NCBI RefSeq assembly: GCF_013404085.1
Contig: NZ_JABFHO010000001.1
Coordinates: 992,001-1,056,000, forward strand
DNA length: 64,000 bases
Source: Winogradskyella helgolandensis
GTDB taxonomy: Bacteria; Bacteroidota; Bacteroidia; Flavobacteriales; Flavobacteriaceae
Direction: 5' to 3'
Part shown: positions 53,708-61,988 of the stretch, piece after piece
Numbering within the stretch: the stretch's first letter is position 1
Layout: every line of letters begins with the position of its first letter
Made by a program: the position numbers and the translations under genes
The notes under the pieces: generated by a model
What the model saw: only the letters and a program-made list of their open reading frames with translations
The model's database searches: none
What the model was told of the DNA's origin: nothing

Positions 53708-53986
53708 TTAATTTGTTGCTTCTTTTTCTTCTTCTTTTTTATTGTATTTGGTGTGTGCTATTTTTTTCTTCTCTAATATGGCGTAGAATCTCCGAGGTGA
53801 GATTTTTAGGTCTTTAGTGATTTCACTCACCTTTTTAGTTCCTTTTTTATAAAGTTTTATATTTTCATTTACTTTTTTGTTGAAATAGTAATCTTTCAGC
53901 TTATCAACAACTTGTAATTCTGTTAAATTAGAATCATTTACATAGTTTTCTATTTCGGACGTTATGTTAGATAATTTAGTTTTCAT
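53708..53986 (-). CDS. Small basic protein with possible helix-turn-helix
   Basis: This 92-residue protein is rich in Lys and Glu. The stretch KKVSEITKDLKISPRRFYAILEKKK resembles a short helix-turn-helix. It lies next to the first cassette-array site (54005) and may mark the outer border of the array. No family recognised. Confidence 0.55.
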   Translation of the reverse strand: MKTKLSNITSEIENYVNDSNLTELQVVDKLKDYYFNKKVNENIKLYKKGTKKVSEITKDLKISPRRFYAILEKKKIAHTKYNKKEEEKEATN

Positions 53987-54004
53987 GAAGTTTATTTTTA
54001 GGGT

Positions 54005-54122
54005 TTTTGTGTTTGCTTAGTTCCACGTTTAAGCACTAAAGTTAATGAATAAAAACTAAAAATAAAATCCTAAGGGATTTTTGTAAGCGTGTTAGTGCTT
54101 TTGATTGTATCCGGTGTTTTGT
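54005..54122 (-). repeat. attC-like site B1 (left-most)
   Basis: The plus-strand core is GTTTTGT (54116-54122), next to CCGGT. The inner parts TTCCACGTTTAAGCACTAA and GTTAGTGCTTTTGATTG are diverged forms of the shared arms. The adjoining gene reads through the core and stops at 54092, inside the site. Confidence 0.65.
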
Positions 54123-54520
54123 TTATTTTTTATAAATTCTATTATTTTTCCAATTCCGAAAACAGTTAATGCAAGAGTTCCTGAAACAACGCATCCAGTT
54201 ATAAATGAAAAATTTCTACCAGTATCACTTATTAGATTTCTCATGGCTTTTTTCTGTTGAGGTGTGATTTCATTTCCGTTAAAAAAACCATCTTTATTTA
54301 GGTCAAACGTATTTAAATTCCATTGTGCATAAATGTCATCATAAGTAGATGTTCCAACGATAAATAGGTAAAACGAAAAGAAGACAGTGACGCTGATCCA
54401 AAACCATTTCATTTTTGTGTTTCTAAATATGCGCTTTCTTTTTAAGAATAGGATTCCTAAAACTAGCATTGAAATTAATGATGGAATGATTAAATGATAT
54501 GGTAAAGTGATTTCGTTCAT
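54092..54520 (-). CDS. Membrane protein with an EF-hand calcium loop (cassette gene)
   Basis: This 142-residue protein has three membrane helices (SLISMLVLGILFL, WFWISVTVFFSFYLFIVG, FSFITGCVVSGTLALTVFGIG). Between helices two and three is DLNKDGFFNGNE (residues 73-84), a perfect 12-residue EF-hand loop with acidic residues at positions 1, 5 and 12 and Asn at 3 and 9. It is probably a calcium-sensing or calcium-stabilised membrane protein. Its C-terminus is encoded within the attC-like site, typical of cassette genes. Confidence 0.65.
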   Translation of the reverse strand: MNEITLPYHLIIPSLISMLVLGILFLKRKRIFRNTKMKWFWISVTVFFSFYLFIVGTSTYDDIYAQWNLNTFDLNKDGFFNGNEITPQQKKAMRNLISDTGRNFSFITGCVVSGTLALTVFGIGKIIEFIKNKQNTGYNQKH

Positions 54521-54547
54521 TAAGATTTAGGCAAATGGTTTATTGTT

Positions 54548-54976
54548 TCAATCGCATTCCATTTTGTAAATGTCTAAGAATTTTGTGGTAAATATTTTAA
54601 TTTCCTTTTTCTTTTTGATTTTAGTGATAAAATATATGAGAAGTAGAAGCAAAGCACTAATAATTAGAACTAACCAATAGCTTTTTAAGTGGATGAATGA
54701 GAATAAAGAGAGTGCAATGCCAATAAGCGCTAAAAACTTATCTTTTAAAATTTTTCTAATTTTTAAATAAGATTTTATTTCAAATTTCCTATCCGCATTT
54801 AGAGTTCCAACGATGAAATAATTATTAGGCAAGTAATTTCGTGTTAATTCAAATTTTTCCAATTCTATATACCCATTGTAATGACCATTCTGAATTAATT
54901 TATTCAAAATATGCAATGACTTCTCATTTTTGGGAATTTTTCTTTCATACATTGAATTACGCATGGTGTTGGTCAT
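54548..54976 (-). CDS. Cassette-encoded membrane protein of unknown function
   Basis: This 142-residue protein has a soluble N-terminal part (SLHILNKLIQNGHYNGYIELEKFEL) and two C-terminal membrane helices (FLALIGIALSLFSFIH, WLVLIISALLLLLIYFIT), ending in a basic tail. The start is uncertain, as Met1, Met5 and Met9 are possible. It shares a cassette block with the EF-hand gene 27 bases downstream. Confidence 0.55.
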   Translation of the reverse strand: MTNTMRNSMYERKIPKNEKSLHILNKLIQNGHYNGYIELEKFELTRNYLPNNYFIVGTLNADRKFEIKSYLKIRKILKDKFLALIGIALSLFSFIHLKSYWLVLIISALLLLLIYFITKIKKKKEIKIFTTKFLDIYKMECD

Positions 54977-55028
54977 TATTTTTTTATCGACTGCGTTTTT
55001 AAAATCAATTACAATTACCTTATATAGC

Positions 55029-55239
55029 GTCTAAAAAGTTAAGACATCTCCCCATTTTAAAAGCAATATTATTAACGCTGTAAGCGCACCGTTAATCATT
55101 AATATAAAGTGCCAATAATACATTTTTGAAGTCCAGTTTTTTCAGTGGTTTCTTTTTTCATAAAACCTTCAAAGAACTTTATGACTAGAAACGTAATTCC
55201 TATAAAAAGTGGTATTGCTATTGTCCAAAAGGTTTTCAT
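55029..55239 (-). pseudogene. Frameshifted two-helix membrane protein gene
   Basis: From the ATG at 55239 the frame reads MKTFWTIAIPLFIGITFLVI...KKETTEKTGLQKC and stops at 55099 after 46 residues. Shifting frame at the A-run GAAAAAAC gives a continuous WTSKMYYWHFILMINGALTA and then LIILLLKWGDVLTF, stopping at 55029. The joined product of about 70 residues has two clear membrane helices, so a one-base indel in the A-run (or programmed slippage) is likely. Confidence 0.6.
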
Positions 55240-55245
55240 GTTTTA

Positions 55246-56076
55246 TTATTTTTTGTCAGTTTTAAATAGGGATTCAAAGGCATTGTAAACTGCATTATGT
55301 AAAGCGTCTCCGTGTGTTTTGTTCTCTAAGAAATCGTAAAATAATTTGGTGTTCTGACTTTTAGTCTCTTTTAGTTTGTCATATAGTTCTTTAGTAGTGC
55401 GTTCCATGATGGCTCCTTCTTTTCCTCCTGCTATGTATATCGATTTATTTGAATCGTAGGAAGCGGGTTGCAGATCTAGTAGCTTTTCATCGTCCCACCA
55501 CAAACTTGGACTCACAATAATATAGTTATCAAAAAGTTCTGGGTTTTTAAATAGTATTTCTGTTGCTAATAACCCGCCCAATGATTGTCCAATAATCGTT
55601 TTTACAGGTGTTGTTCTGAATTTAGCATCAATATACGGTTGTAATTCTTTTTCTAAAAAGGTTATAAACTTTTCAGATTTACCAGATGTAGGAAATTCTG
55701 TTTGGTCTAGTTTATTTTGAGAAGGATACGTAAAATCTCGTTTTCTATCCACGTTTCCGATACCAACAACAATAGATTCTGGAAGCATATTAATCCAAGA
55801 AAAAGATCCAAATTGAACGATTCCTGAAATATGTATAAAATCTTCATCTTTTGAGCCGTCTAGTAAATAAATAACAGGATAAGTTTTTGAACTATCAATA
55901 GAATAACTAGGAGGCAAATAGATGTTCAATGCTCTAGTCTCATCTAATAGTACTGATTCAATGTGCACCGATTTTCCAATCGAAAAATCTGTTTCACTAA
56001 TTTTTTTAGGTAGTTCTTGTGCATAAGACAAATGCGTGAATAACAATAAAATCCAAATGAATGTAGTTTTTTTCAT
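55246..56076 (-). CDS. Exported alpha/beta-hydrolase esterase (Fes/esterase D-like)
   Basis: This 276-residue protein has a signal peptide (FIWILLLFTHLSYAQ), DETRALNIYLPPSYSIDSSKTYPVIYLLDG, nucleophile Ser165 in IIGQSLGGLLA and the catalytic His in NKTHGDALH. This is the putative esterase family that includes enterochelin esterases and many carbohydrate or siderophore esterases. The enzyme is periplasmic or exported. It sits in the cassette array, next to the frameshifted membrane gene. Confidence 0.85.
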   Translation of the reverse strand: MKKTTFIWILLLFTHLSYAQELPKKISETDFSIGKSVHIESVLLDETRALNIYLPPSYSIDSSKTYPVIYLLDGSKDEDFIHISGIVQFGSFSWINMLPESIVVGIGNVDRKRDFTYPSQNKLDQTEFPTSGKSEKFITFLEKELQPYIDAKFRTTPVKTIIGQSLGGLLATEILFKNPELFDNYIIVSPSLWWDDEKLLDLQPASYDSNKSIYIAGGKEGAIMERTTKELYDKLKETKSQNTKLFYDFLENKTHGDALHNAVYNAFESLFKTDKK

Positions 56077-56086
56077 GTTTTTTTAA

Positions 56087-56214
56087 TTGGCTGTAATGTG
56101 TGTGTTTAATTCCATGGCTAAGCATGTAATTTAGTAAATATAAACTTAATAAAAATAGGTAAGTGTTTTTGTAAGTAGTTGAAAATTAGCCATTAATTTT
56201 ATGCGTTGTTGGCA
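56087..56214 (-). repeat. attC-like site B2
   Basis: The right core is GTTGGCA (56208-56214). The left end is TTGGCTGTAAT (56087-56097), like that of site B5. Arms GTGTTTAATTCCATGGCTAAGC and AAAATTAGCCATTAATTTTATGCG share GGCTAA/TTAGCC pairing. The gene at 56199 ends within it. Confidence 0.65.
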
Positions 56215-57257
56215 GAAGTTTTTATTTGTTTTTCTTTTGTTTTTATTTCGTGTTTCTTTAAAATTTCAGGATATAAATTCCGTGCTGATAGATATTCGGA
56301 TAGTTCGATTTCAAAATCTCCATAGACTTCAAAGAGTTCTTTAGTAGGTGCATACTTTTTTTCATATTCCCAATAATATTTACTAAATATGTCGGAAAAC
56401 AGGACTGATTCTTTATATTCTTTAATATCTACTAAAACATGGTTATACAACTTTATTTCTCCGCCAGTTTCAAAAAATGTTTCTCCATTTTTAAAAAGAA
56501 TTAAATTTGTTTTTTCCCAATTTTTAGTTTTTTCATAACCATTTGTAAATCGTAACTTACTTTTCTCGTATTTAATTAGCCAATCTATCATTGACTTTTC
56601 GGAAGAACTATCAAATTCAGCAAGTGCTTTTTTAGCAGAATTATGATTTTTAACTAATTCGTTAAAATTCTCAATGGTCATATAAATTGATAAGAAAGGC
56701 CAAACAAAATTATAATCCCAATCTAAGTCTTTTACAGAATTATGTATTTTTTTATTGTCTTTAAACCAAGAAACAAACTTATCAATATCTGTTATTTTGT
56801 TCTCAAATTTCTCAAATTCTTTTACGGCAACTTCTACTTGTTTTTGAAGTGATGAAATATAAGATGAAGGATTGTAATTTTTACTTTCATCTTTTTTAAA
56901 CCTGAAATAAATACAGTTTTTCTTAATGAGGTTTTCTTCGTTTTTAAAAATATTACATCTAAATAAATCTACGATTTCATTATTTTCCTCTTTAAAAAGT
57001 AAATCTAAATAGTCATTGTTTTTTGTTAAAAAAGTATAGCCATTACAACCATTAAAGCATTTATTACAAGTTCCTTTTGAAACGTTCACAAATTTTGTAA
57101 TTCCTTGATTTTTTAACTTGTTTAACTCAATACTTAACGTTTTAATAAATAACTCTTTAGGAACCTCCATGTAAGCTTTGTCATTGTCTAAAACGACGTC
57201 TAGCAAGGCCATATCCATTTCTGTTATAGCTTTTATAATTGCTTTTTTATTACTCAT
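56199..57257 (-). CDS. Cassette-encoded protein with Cys-rich N-terminal motif
   Basis: This 352-residue soluble protein has a CxxCxxxC cluster (KGTCNKCFNGCNGY, about 62-75) that may bind zinc, then a helical middle (ISSLQKQVEVAVKEFEKFENKI) and an end of SANNA encoded inside the attC-like site. No family recognised. It forms a three-gene unit with the next two upstream genes, all in one cassette block, so they may act together. Confidence 0.6.
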   Translation of the reverse strand: MSNKKAIIKAITEMDMALLDVVLDNDKAYMEVPKELFIKTLSIELNKLKNQGITKFVNVSKGTCNKCFNGCNGYTFLTKNNDYLDLLFKEENNEIVDLFRCNIFKNEENLIKKNCIYFRFKKDESKNYNPSSYISSLQKQVEVAVKEFEKFENKITDIDKFVSWFKDNKKIHNSVKDLDWDYNFVWPFLSIYMTIENFNELVKNHNSAKKALAEFDSSSEKSMIDWLIKYEKSKLRFTNGYEKTKNWEKTNLILFKNGETFFETGGEIKLYNHVLVDIKEYKESVLFSDIFSKYYWEYEKKYAPTKELFEVYGDFEIELSEYLSARNLYPEILKKHEIKTKEKQIKTSANNA

Positions 57258-57275
57258 AGAAGTGGTGAGGTTTTC

Positions 57276-57887
57276 TTAATCGGTATTCCATAAGTTTGAA
57301 TCGTCATTTTCATAAGCATCGCTATGCCAATTGTTATATTCTCCTAGTTGTGACCTATCAGTAACTCTATCATCATAGTAACGTTCGGCTTCTTCCTGAG
57401 TATAAATTGTAAGCCTTGTGTATCTACCTAATTTGCCATATTTCTTTTCTACTTCTAAAAAAAGTAATAATTTGGGATTTAGTTTAATTTTCTGAACTAA
57501 TTCTTTGTTACATATTACTGCAACACGATTTAAATTATCCCAATGCCTAAAGTTTGCATTGTTTCTGAATTCATCCGTTTTAAAATGAAATTTTGAAATT
57601 CCTATTTCTTTTTTTATGATGTCAATAGTGGTGTTTTCAATGTTTTCAAATTGAAAATCTTTAACATCTTCATCTGTATAATATTCTTCGGCATTAACTC
57701 TTTCATAAAGATATTTATTAATAATATTTATAATATTACCATAGTTAAAAAACAGTCTTTCCTTTAGGAGTTTAGATTTTAGGTCATTATTGGGTATTTT
57801 GTGTATTAAGTGACTTAATGGATAAGTGCGTTCTAATTCAATCGCTGAATTAATGGAAATTAATAATTGCTTTAAATTTTCATTCAT
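57276..57887 (-). CDS. Cassette-encoded hypothetical protein
   Basis: This 203-residue charged soluble protein contains LIHKIPNNDLKSKLLKERLFF, RHWDNLNRVAVICNKEL and a Tyr/Asp-rich end (RYYDDRVTDRSQLGEYNNWH). It reads 18 bases upstream of the Cys-rich gene. No family recognised. Confidence 0.55.
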   Translation of the reverse strand: MNENLKQLLISINSAIELERTYPLSHLIHKIPNNDLKSKLLKERLFFNYGNIINIINKYLYERVNAEEYYTDEDVKDFQFENIENTTIDIIKKEIGISKFHFKTDEFRNNANFRHWDNLNRVAVICNKELVQKIKLNPKLLLFLEVEKKYGKLGRYTRLTIYTQEEAERYYDDRVTDRSQLGEYNNWHSDAYENDDSNLWNTD

Positions 57888-57898
57888 TTTTCTTATAA

Positions 57899-58378
57899 TT
57901 AAAATGGTAAACCCAAATCAATTTCATCATTGTAAAGGATGTTACAAGAGGAATGTTCTTTGTCTTTGTATTTATCATAAATATTTTTTTCTGTACCTAA
58001 AGCAACGCATTGTTCTAATTCCTTTCTTTTCTCAAATTCAACCTCATTATAGACTAAATAAACATTTTTTTTGCAATCACTACAAAATTTAATGTCATCA
58101 TCATTGGTTTCAATTAAGTCAGAATAAGATTTAGAACACGGATTTTTAAAAAGACTTTTATTTATTTCTAACTTCATACTTTTAATATGAATCATAGCAA
58201 AATGGTAATTTTCATTTTCAATTTCAATGCCAATATCTATTATTAATTTTTCAGTATTAGATTTTTGTTCCTTGAAGTTGTTTTTAAAAAACGAAAGTGA
58301 AAATTTATCATTATCCATTACTAATGCTTGTAAAATATTTAAATTCTTAAGAGTTAGTAAATTGGGGTTATTAGTCAT
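57899..58378 (-). CDS. Cassette-encoded protein with paired Cys motif
   Basis: This 159-residue protein has a middle segment KNPCSKSYSDLIETNDDDIKFCSDCKKNVYLV. It recalls a small flavobacterial zinc-type motif (C...W..M....RFC..C.K.V) found in various uncharacterised proteins; the match is from memory. It is the 5' gene of the three-gene block and lies 11 bases upstream of the next one. Confidence 0.55.
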   Translation of the reverse strand: MTNNPNLLTLKNLNILQALVMDNDKFSLSFFKNNFKEQKSNTEKLIIDIGIEIENENYHFAMIHIKSMKLEINKSLFKNPCSKSYSDLIETNDDDIKFCSDCKKNVYLVYNEVEFEKRKELEQCVALGTEKNIYDKYKDKEHSSCNILYNDEIDLGLPF

Positions 58379-58430
58379 AATAATTATTATTTAAGCTGTA
58401 TTCTTTATTTCAGAAATGCGTGAGTTTAAA

Positions 58431-58596
58431 TTACAGCAGAGACAGTTTTGTGTATGGTTAGTTGTGTGCTTTAAGCACCTAATTTAGTAAATAAAACACA
58501 GTTAGACCCGAGCGCAGCGAACTGGCGAAGCAATATGCCGCAGGAATGTTAGTAAGTCGGCAGTGACCAGGTAATTAATTATACACAGTGTTGTAC
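58431..58596 (-). repeat. attC-like site B3
   Basis: The right core is GTTGTAC (58590-58596), preceded by AATTAATTATACACAGT. The left arm is GTGTATGGTTAGTTGTGTGC. The tip is longer (about 60 bases, GC-richer) with CGAGCGCAGCGAACTGGCG and CCGCAGGAA. The left core is degraded. Confidence 0.7.
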
Positions 58597-58606
58597 ACTG
58601 GCTTTT

Positions 58607-59110
58607 TTATTTTATAATTCCGCTAAATGTTTTTGATTCGTTATAAATAGTAATTCCGAAAAGATTCCATTTCAAAACACCGTTAGCAGTAAATTCCGCT
58701 TTTTTAGATTGTTTGTAACTATTAGTTTCAATCGATGTAAATTCCCATTCGTAACCGCTAACAAATCCAGTTAAGAAACTATTACTTTCTATGGGAATCA
58801 ATTCGGTTTGTTCAATCGAATACTTTACGTGCATATTTATATCAAAAGTCAAATTATTTTCGAGCGTTACTTTTTCTACTTCTGAAAAGTTCTTTTTGTT
58901 GTAGTTGTTTGATATTGTAATTCGATTCGTTTTTTCCTCCGAATTAGCAGCAGAAATTACTTGAACAATTCCAATTACCATTACAAATATTGAAACAACT
59001 TTGAATCTAGGATTAAAAATTCGTTTACCTTTTCTAATAATTCCAACAATCAGATATAGAAAGTAGAAAACAATAATTAAATTAATAATTGACCAAAGTA
59101 AATGTATCAT
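58607..59110 (-). CDS. Cassette-encoded membrane protein
   Basis: This 167-residue protein has two N-terminal membrane helices (LLWSIINLIIVFYFLYLIVGII, VVSIFVMVIGIVQVIS) and an exported-looking beta-rich C-terminal part (TLENNLTFDINMHVKYSIEQ, AEFTANGVLKWNLFGITIYNESK). No family recognised. It is the only gene in its cassette. Confidence 0.55.
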   Translation of the reverse strand: MIHLLWSIINLIIVFYFLYLIVGIIRKGKRIFNPRFKVVSIFVMVIGIVQVISAANSEEKTNRITISNNYNKKNFSEVEKVTLENNLTFDINMHVKYSIEQTELIPIESNSFLTGFVSGYEWEFTSIETNSYKQSKKAEFTANGVLKWNLFGITIYNESKTFSGIIK

Positions 59111-59133
59111 AGGTTTTCGTTTTTCAGCTTGTT

Positions 59134-59270
59134 TATAAAACGGTATTGTGTATGGTTGGTTGCGTGGTTAAGCAACTAATTTAGCAAACTTTTACGAACC
59201 CGTAAAAATTCCGAAGGAATTTTCCAAATAAGCACTTGCCAAAGCAATTAATTAAACACGGTGTTGTAGC
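59134..59270 (-). repeat. attC-like site B4
   Basis: The right core is GTTGTAG (59264-59270), preceded by GCAATTAATTAAACACGGT. The left arm is GTGTATGGTTGGTTGCGTGG. The tip AAAATTCCGAAGGAATTTT forms a hairpin, as in sites B6 and B7. Confidence 0.75.
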
Positions 59271-59273
59271 TAG

Positions 59274-60368
59274 TTATTTTTTAACTACTTCTTTTATTTT
59301 TTCAAATGTATCTTCCCAATTTACATTACCATATTTTTCTCCCATTCTTACAATAATTAAATTTTGGGATGGACTGACAAATATAAATTGACCTAAAATA
59401 CCCTCTGCAATAAAATCTCCTTTTTCGTTAGGTATCCACCATTGATATTGATAGCCTAAATTACTACCTTTCAAAGAATCTAATTTAGTTGAATTATGAA
59501 CCCAAGATTCAGAAACGATTTGTTTACCATTCCAATTGCCTTTATTTAGATATAAACGTCCAAATTTTGCAAAATCAATTGCTCTAGCGTTTATACAACA
59601 AAAAGTTTTTTCTAAACCATCTTTCTTTTTGTCAATGCTCCAAGACGCACTATATTCCATACCAACTTGTTTCCATAGTTTTTCTTCCAGATATTGAGAG
59701 ATGCTCTTCTCTTTTAAAACTCTGTCTAGTATTAAACCTAATAATTGAGTATTACCACTAACATATTCTGTTAACTCGTTAGGTTTGTTTTTTAGTTTTA
59801 ATTTTAAACTTGATTTTTCTAAATTTCTACCATAATAGAATGTTGCTGCGTGTCCAAAAGGATTAATATAACTTTCGTTAAAATCAAGTCCAGAAGTCAT
59901 CTGCAAAAGATTTTCAATAGTCACATCTTCAAATCCGTTTTCTTTTAGTTCAGGTATGTAAATTGTTACTGGGTCATCAATTGAATTGATATATTTGTCT
60001 TCAATTGCACAACCTATTAAAAAAGAAGTAAATGATTTTGCCATTGAAAAAGATGCAACTATAGACTCTTTAGAATAGTCGTTAAAATAATTCTCATATT
60101 TTAATGTATCATTTTGAATTATTAAAAAAGCTACTGTTTTACTTTTGATAAGAAAATCTTCAAAACTACCACCATCTTTTAATGTGATATTAAGTTCGTT
60201 CTTTTCATTATTTTTAAAATAAAAAATATCGGTAGAATCATTTTCTATTTTTCGCTCAGGGAAAATTTTATAATCAGTTATATCGGCAAAATTATAATAT
60301 GCAAATCTTCCAACTGTACAAGACGATGTAGTAAATAATATTAATAATAGATAAATTATTTTTTTCAT
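59274..60368 (-). CDS. Serine hydrolase, class C beta-lactamase family, lipoprotein
   Basis: The ATG at 60368 is used, because it gives a lipoprotein signal (LILFTTSSCTVG). The longer frame to 60431 enters the attC-like site. The product is 364 residues. The active-site Ser108-x-x-Lys111 is in FSMAKSFTSFLIGCAI and the Tyr-x-Asn region in EYVSGNTQLLG. The family includes class C beta-lactamases, esterases and peptidases, so drug resistance is not implied. It is the only gene of its cassette. Confidence 0.85.
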   Translation of the reverse strand: MKKIIYLLLILFTTSSCTVGRFAYYNFADITDYKIFPERKIENDSTDIFYFKNNEKNELNITLKDGGSFEDFLIKSKTVAFLIIQNDTLKYENYFNDYSKESIVASFSMAKSFTSFLIGCAIEDKYINSIDDPVTIYIPELKENGFEDVTIENLLQMTSGLDFNESYINPFGHAATFYYGRNLEKSSLKLKLKNKPNELTEYVSGNTQLLGLILDRVLKEKSISQYLEEKLWKQVGMEYSASWSIDKKKDGLEKTFCCINARAIDFAKFGRLYLNKGNWNGKQIVSESWVHNSTKLDSLKGSNLGYQYQWWIPNEKGDFIAEGILGQFIFVSPSQNLIIVRMGEKYGNVNWEDTFEKIKEVVKK

Positions 60369-60386
60369 TTCAGGCGTTTTTTTTAA

Positions 60387-60523
60387 TTGGCTGCAATATG
60401 ATTGTGTATGGTTAGTTGCGTGGTTAAGCAACTAATTTAGCAAATAAATCACAGATAGAATATTCCGCAGGAATGTTCGTAAGTCGGCAGTGAGCAATGA
60501 ATTAATTATACACGGTGTTAGCT
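60387..60523 (-). repeat. attC-like site B5
   Basis: The left core is TTGGCTGCAAT (60387-60397); the right core is GTTAGCT (60517-60523). Arms are TGTGTATGGTTAGTTGCGTG and GAATTAATTATACACGGT. The tip AATATTCCGCAGGAATGTT forms a hairpin. The left core pairs with the start of the same cassette (59264, GTTGTAGCTA) if G-T pairs are counted. Confidence 0.8.
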
Positions 60524-60541
60524 GTAGTTATTATTTCGTTT

Positions 60542-61102
60542 TCAACTTTCCCACGTTATGTCATGTAGTGTTCCATCTTTGTTGATATTCACAACTAAAA
60601 GCTGATTACAAGGTTCTCCATTAATATCAATTGAATAATCAAAAGTTCCGAAATAAGAATGTTGTGGATAAATTCCAACTCTAATTAAGTTCAGTTTTTC
60701 CATTAAAAGACTATTTCTCGAATTGTTTCGATTTTTCAAGTTTATTATTCCAGCTAATTCACTTTCGTCAAGTTCGTCTAGATAGAAATTTAAATAGTCA
60801 GATACCTCACTTGCGTCTTGTTCAAAATCCGATTCTAAATAACTTCGATTTTGAATATCAAATTCAGGTATTTTGTTTACGAATTCTACGATTTGATTTA
60901 ATTCAGATTGATTTGTTGATTCAAGCTCAAAATTTATATCCAATTTCATTATGCGCTCTCCATAATTCAATTTCCAATTGTAATAATCTTTTAATTTTTG
61001 AATGTCAATTTCTTTAAAATCTGGTTTCTCCAAAATTCTGATTTCTACTTTACTATTTTCAGGTGCTTCTTTATTTTTTTTAAAAAGGTCAAATATTCCC
61101 AT
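60542..61102 (-). CDS. Cassette-encoded protein, DUF2004-like
   Basis: This 186-residue acidic cytoplasmic protein ends with LNLIRVGIYPQHSYFGTFDYSIDINGEPCNQLLVVNINKDGTLHDITWES. The pattern Gly-Ile/Leu-Tyr-Pro, Phe-Asp-Tyr and Leu-Val-Val followed by a final Trp-Glu-Ser looks like DUF2004 proteins, from memory. Function unknown. It is the only gene of its cassette; the stop is 18 bases from the core. Confidence 0.6.
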   Translation of the reverse strand: MGIFDLFKKNKEAPENSKVEIRILEKPDFKEIDIQKLKDYYNWKLNYGERIMKLDINFELESTNQSELNQIVEFVNKIPEFDIQNRSYLESDFEQDASEVSDYLNFYLDELDESELAGIINLKNRNNSRNSLLMEKLNLIRVGIYPQHSYFGTFDYSIDINGEPCNQLLVVNINKDGTLHDITWES

Positions 61103-61133
61103 TTTTCGTTTTTCAGAATTGAGTGAGTTAATT

Positions 61134-61270
61134 ACAGCTAACGTTGTTGTGTGTGGCTAGTTGCGTGGTTAAGCAACTAAGTTAGTAAACATTTACGAAC
61201 CCGTGAAAATTCCGCAGGAATTTTCACAAGTAGGATAAAACCTAGCAATTAATTATGCACGGTGTTACCC
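61134..61270 (-). repeat. attC-like site B6
   Basis: The left core is ACAGCTAAC (61134-61142), complementary to GTTAGCTGT at 60517; the right core is GTTACCC (61264-61270). Arms are GTGTGGCTAGTTGCGTGG and CTAGCAATTAATTATGCACGGT. The tip AAAATTCCGCAGGAATTTT is a perfect hairpin. It is the best-preserved site with B5. Confidence 0.82.
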
Positions 61271-61813
61271 AACGTTTTTATTTCGTTCAAATTCAGTTTG
61301 TATTAATTGTTCCAGTTTTCCAAAATCATATTTTAGAGTATTGGATGTAATCGAAAGTGGTGTTCCGTACATTTTCATATTCGAACGCATAAGTTTGGCT
61401 TTCATTCCGCCTTTTGCTTTTTCGATATATTTTTCAGGATTCGTGACGTTAATCAGTAGAAATTTTGATGACATAACTTGCTTTGTTATGATATCAGTTA
61501 TATCATTCCATTCAATTAATCCGACACTCGATGCGTTTGAGTTGTCAGTTATTCCGTTTGAGTCAATTGTCAGTCCAACTTTTTTGTCAAACAGTTTTTT
61601 AAATCCAAAAATTCCTGTAGCACCAAAAAACAAAATACTTAAAATCCCAACTCCTTTTACTACCATTGGATTTCTCAATATTCTAAATGAATGTTCTTGA
61701 AAACTCTCCGCATTTGTAAACAGCCAAACTCCTAATATTACAAATAATATAGAACCTCCAATTCCTAAAAGTAATTTGTTTTTGCTTAATGGTATTTCAA
61801 TCTTTTCTTGCAT
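61265..61813 (-). CDS. STM3941-family membrane protein (cassette gene)
   Basis: This 182-residue protein has two membrane helices (LLLGIGGSILFVILGVWLF; MVVKGVGILSILFFGATGIFGF) and a PH-like C-terminal part (VGLTIDSNGITDNSNASSVGLIEWNDITDI). The Lys/Arg-rich stretch IEKAKGGMKAKLMRSNMKMYGTPLSI matches the STM3941 family in my memory. Its last codons overlap the attC-like core. Function unknown, membrane-located. Confidence 0.75.
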   Translation of the reverse strand: MQEKIEIPLSKNKLLLGIGGSILFVILGVWLFTNAESFQEHSFRILRNPMVVKGVGILSILFFGATGIFGFKKLFDKKVGLTIDSNGITDNSNASSVGLIEWNDITDIITKQVMSSKFLLINVTNPEKYIEKAKGGMKAKLMRSNMKMYGTPLSITSNTLKYDFGKLEQLIQTEFERNKNVG

Positions 61814-61843
61814 TTAATTCAGTTTTTGGTTTGAGTGGTTAAT

Positions 61844-61978
61844 GTTGGGTAACGTTTATGTATAAGAATAGTTGCGGGTTTGTATGCGAGGAATTTCCGA
61901 AGGAAATTCAGAAGTTACAAACACGCAACGACCTTTGATTAAGCACTAAGCCGCAATTATTTTTATACGGTGTTAGCA
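61844..61978 (-). repeat. attC-like site B7
   Basis: The left core is GTTGGGTAAC (61844-61853), complementary to GTTACCCAAC at 61264; the right core is GTTAGCA (61972-61978). It differs inside: GTTGCGGGTTTGT pairs with ACAAACACGCAAC, and the tip is GAATTTCCGAAGGAAATTC. A further piece TTAAGCACTAAGCCGCAATT follows. Confidence 0.75.
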
Positions 61979-61988
61979 AATCGGTTTT

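Noticed and set aside
54977..55028. Additional attC-like site between the cassette genes
   Set aside because: TTATATAGCGTCTA is faintly like the right arm of the sites, but no matching core or left arm could be found, so it is at best a remnant.
59274..60368. Antibiotic-resistance beta-lactamase
   Set aside because: The family motifs are present, but the same fold serves esterases and peptidases and nothing points to drug hydrolysis.
54005..61978. CRISPR array
   Set aside because: Repeats are 120-165 bases, imperfect, and separated by genes; there are no short regular spacers and no cas genes.
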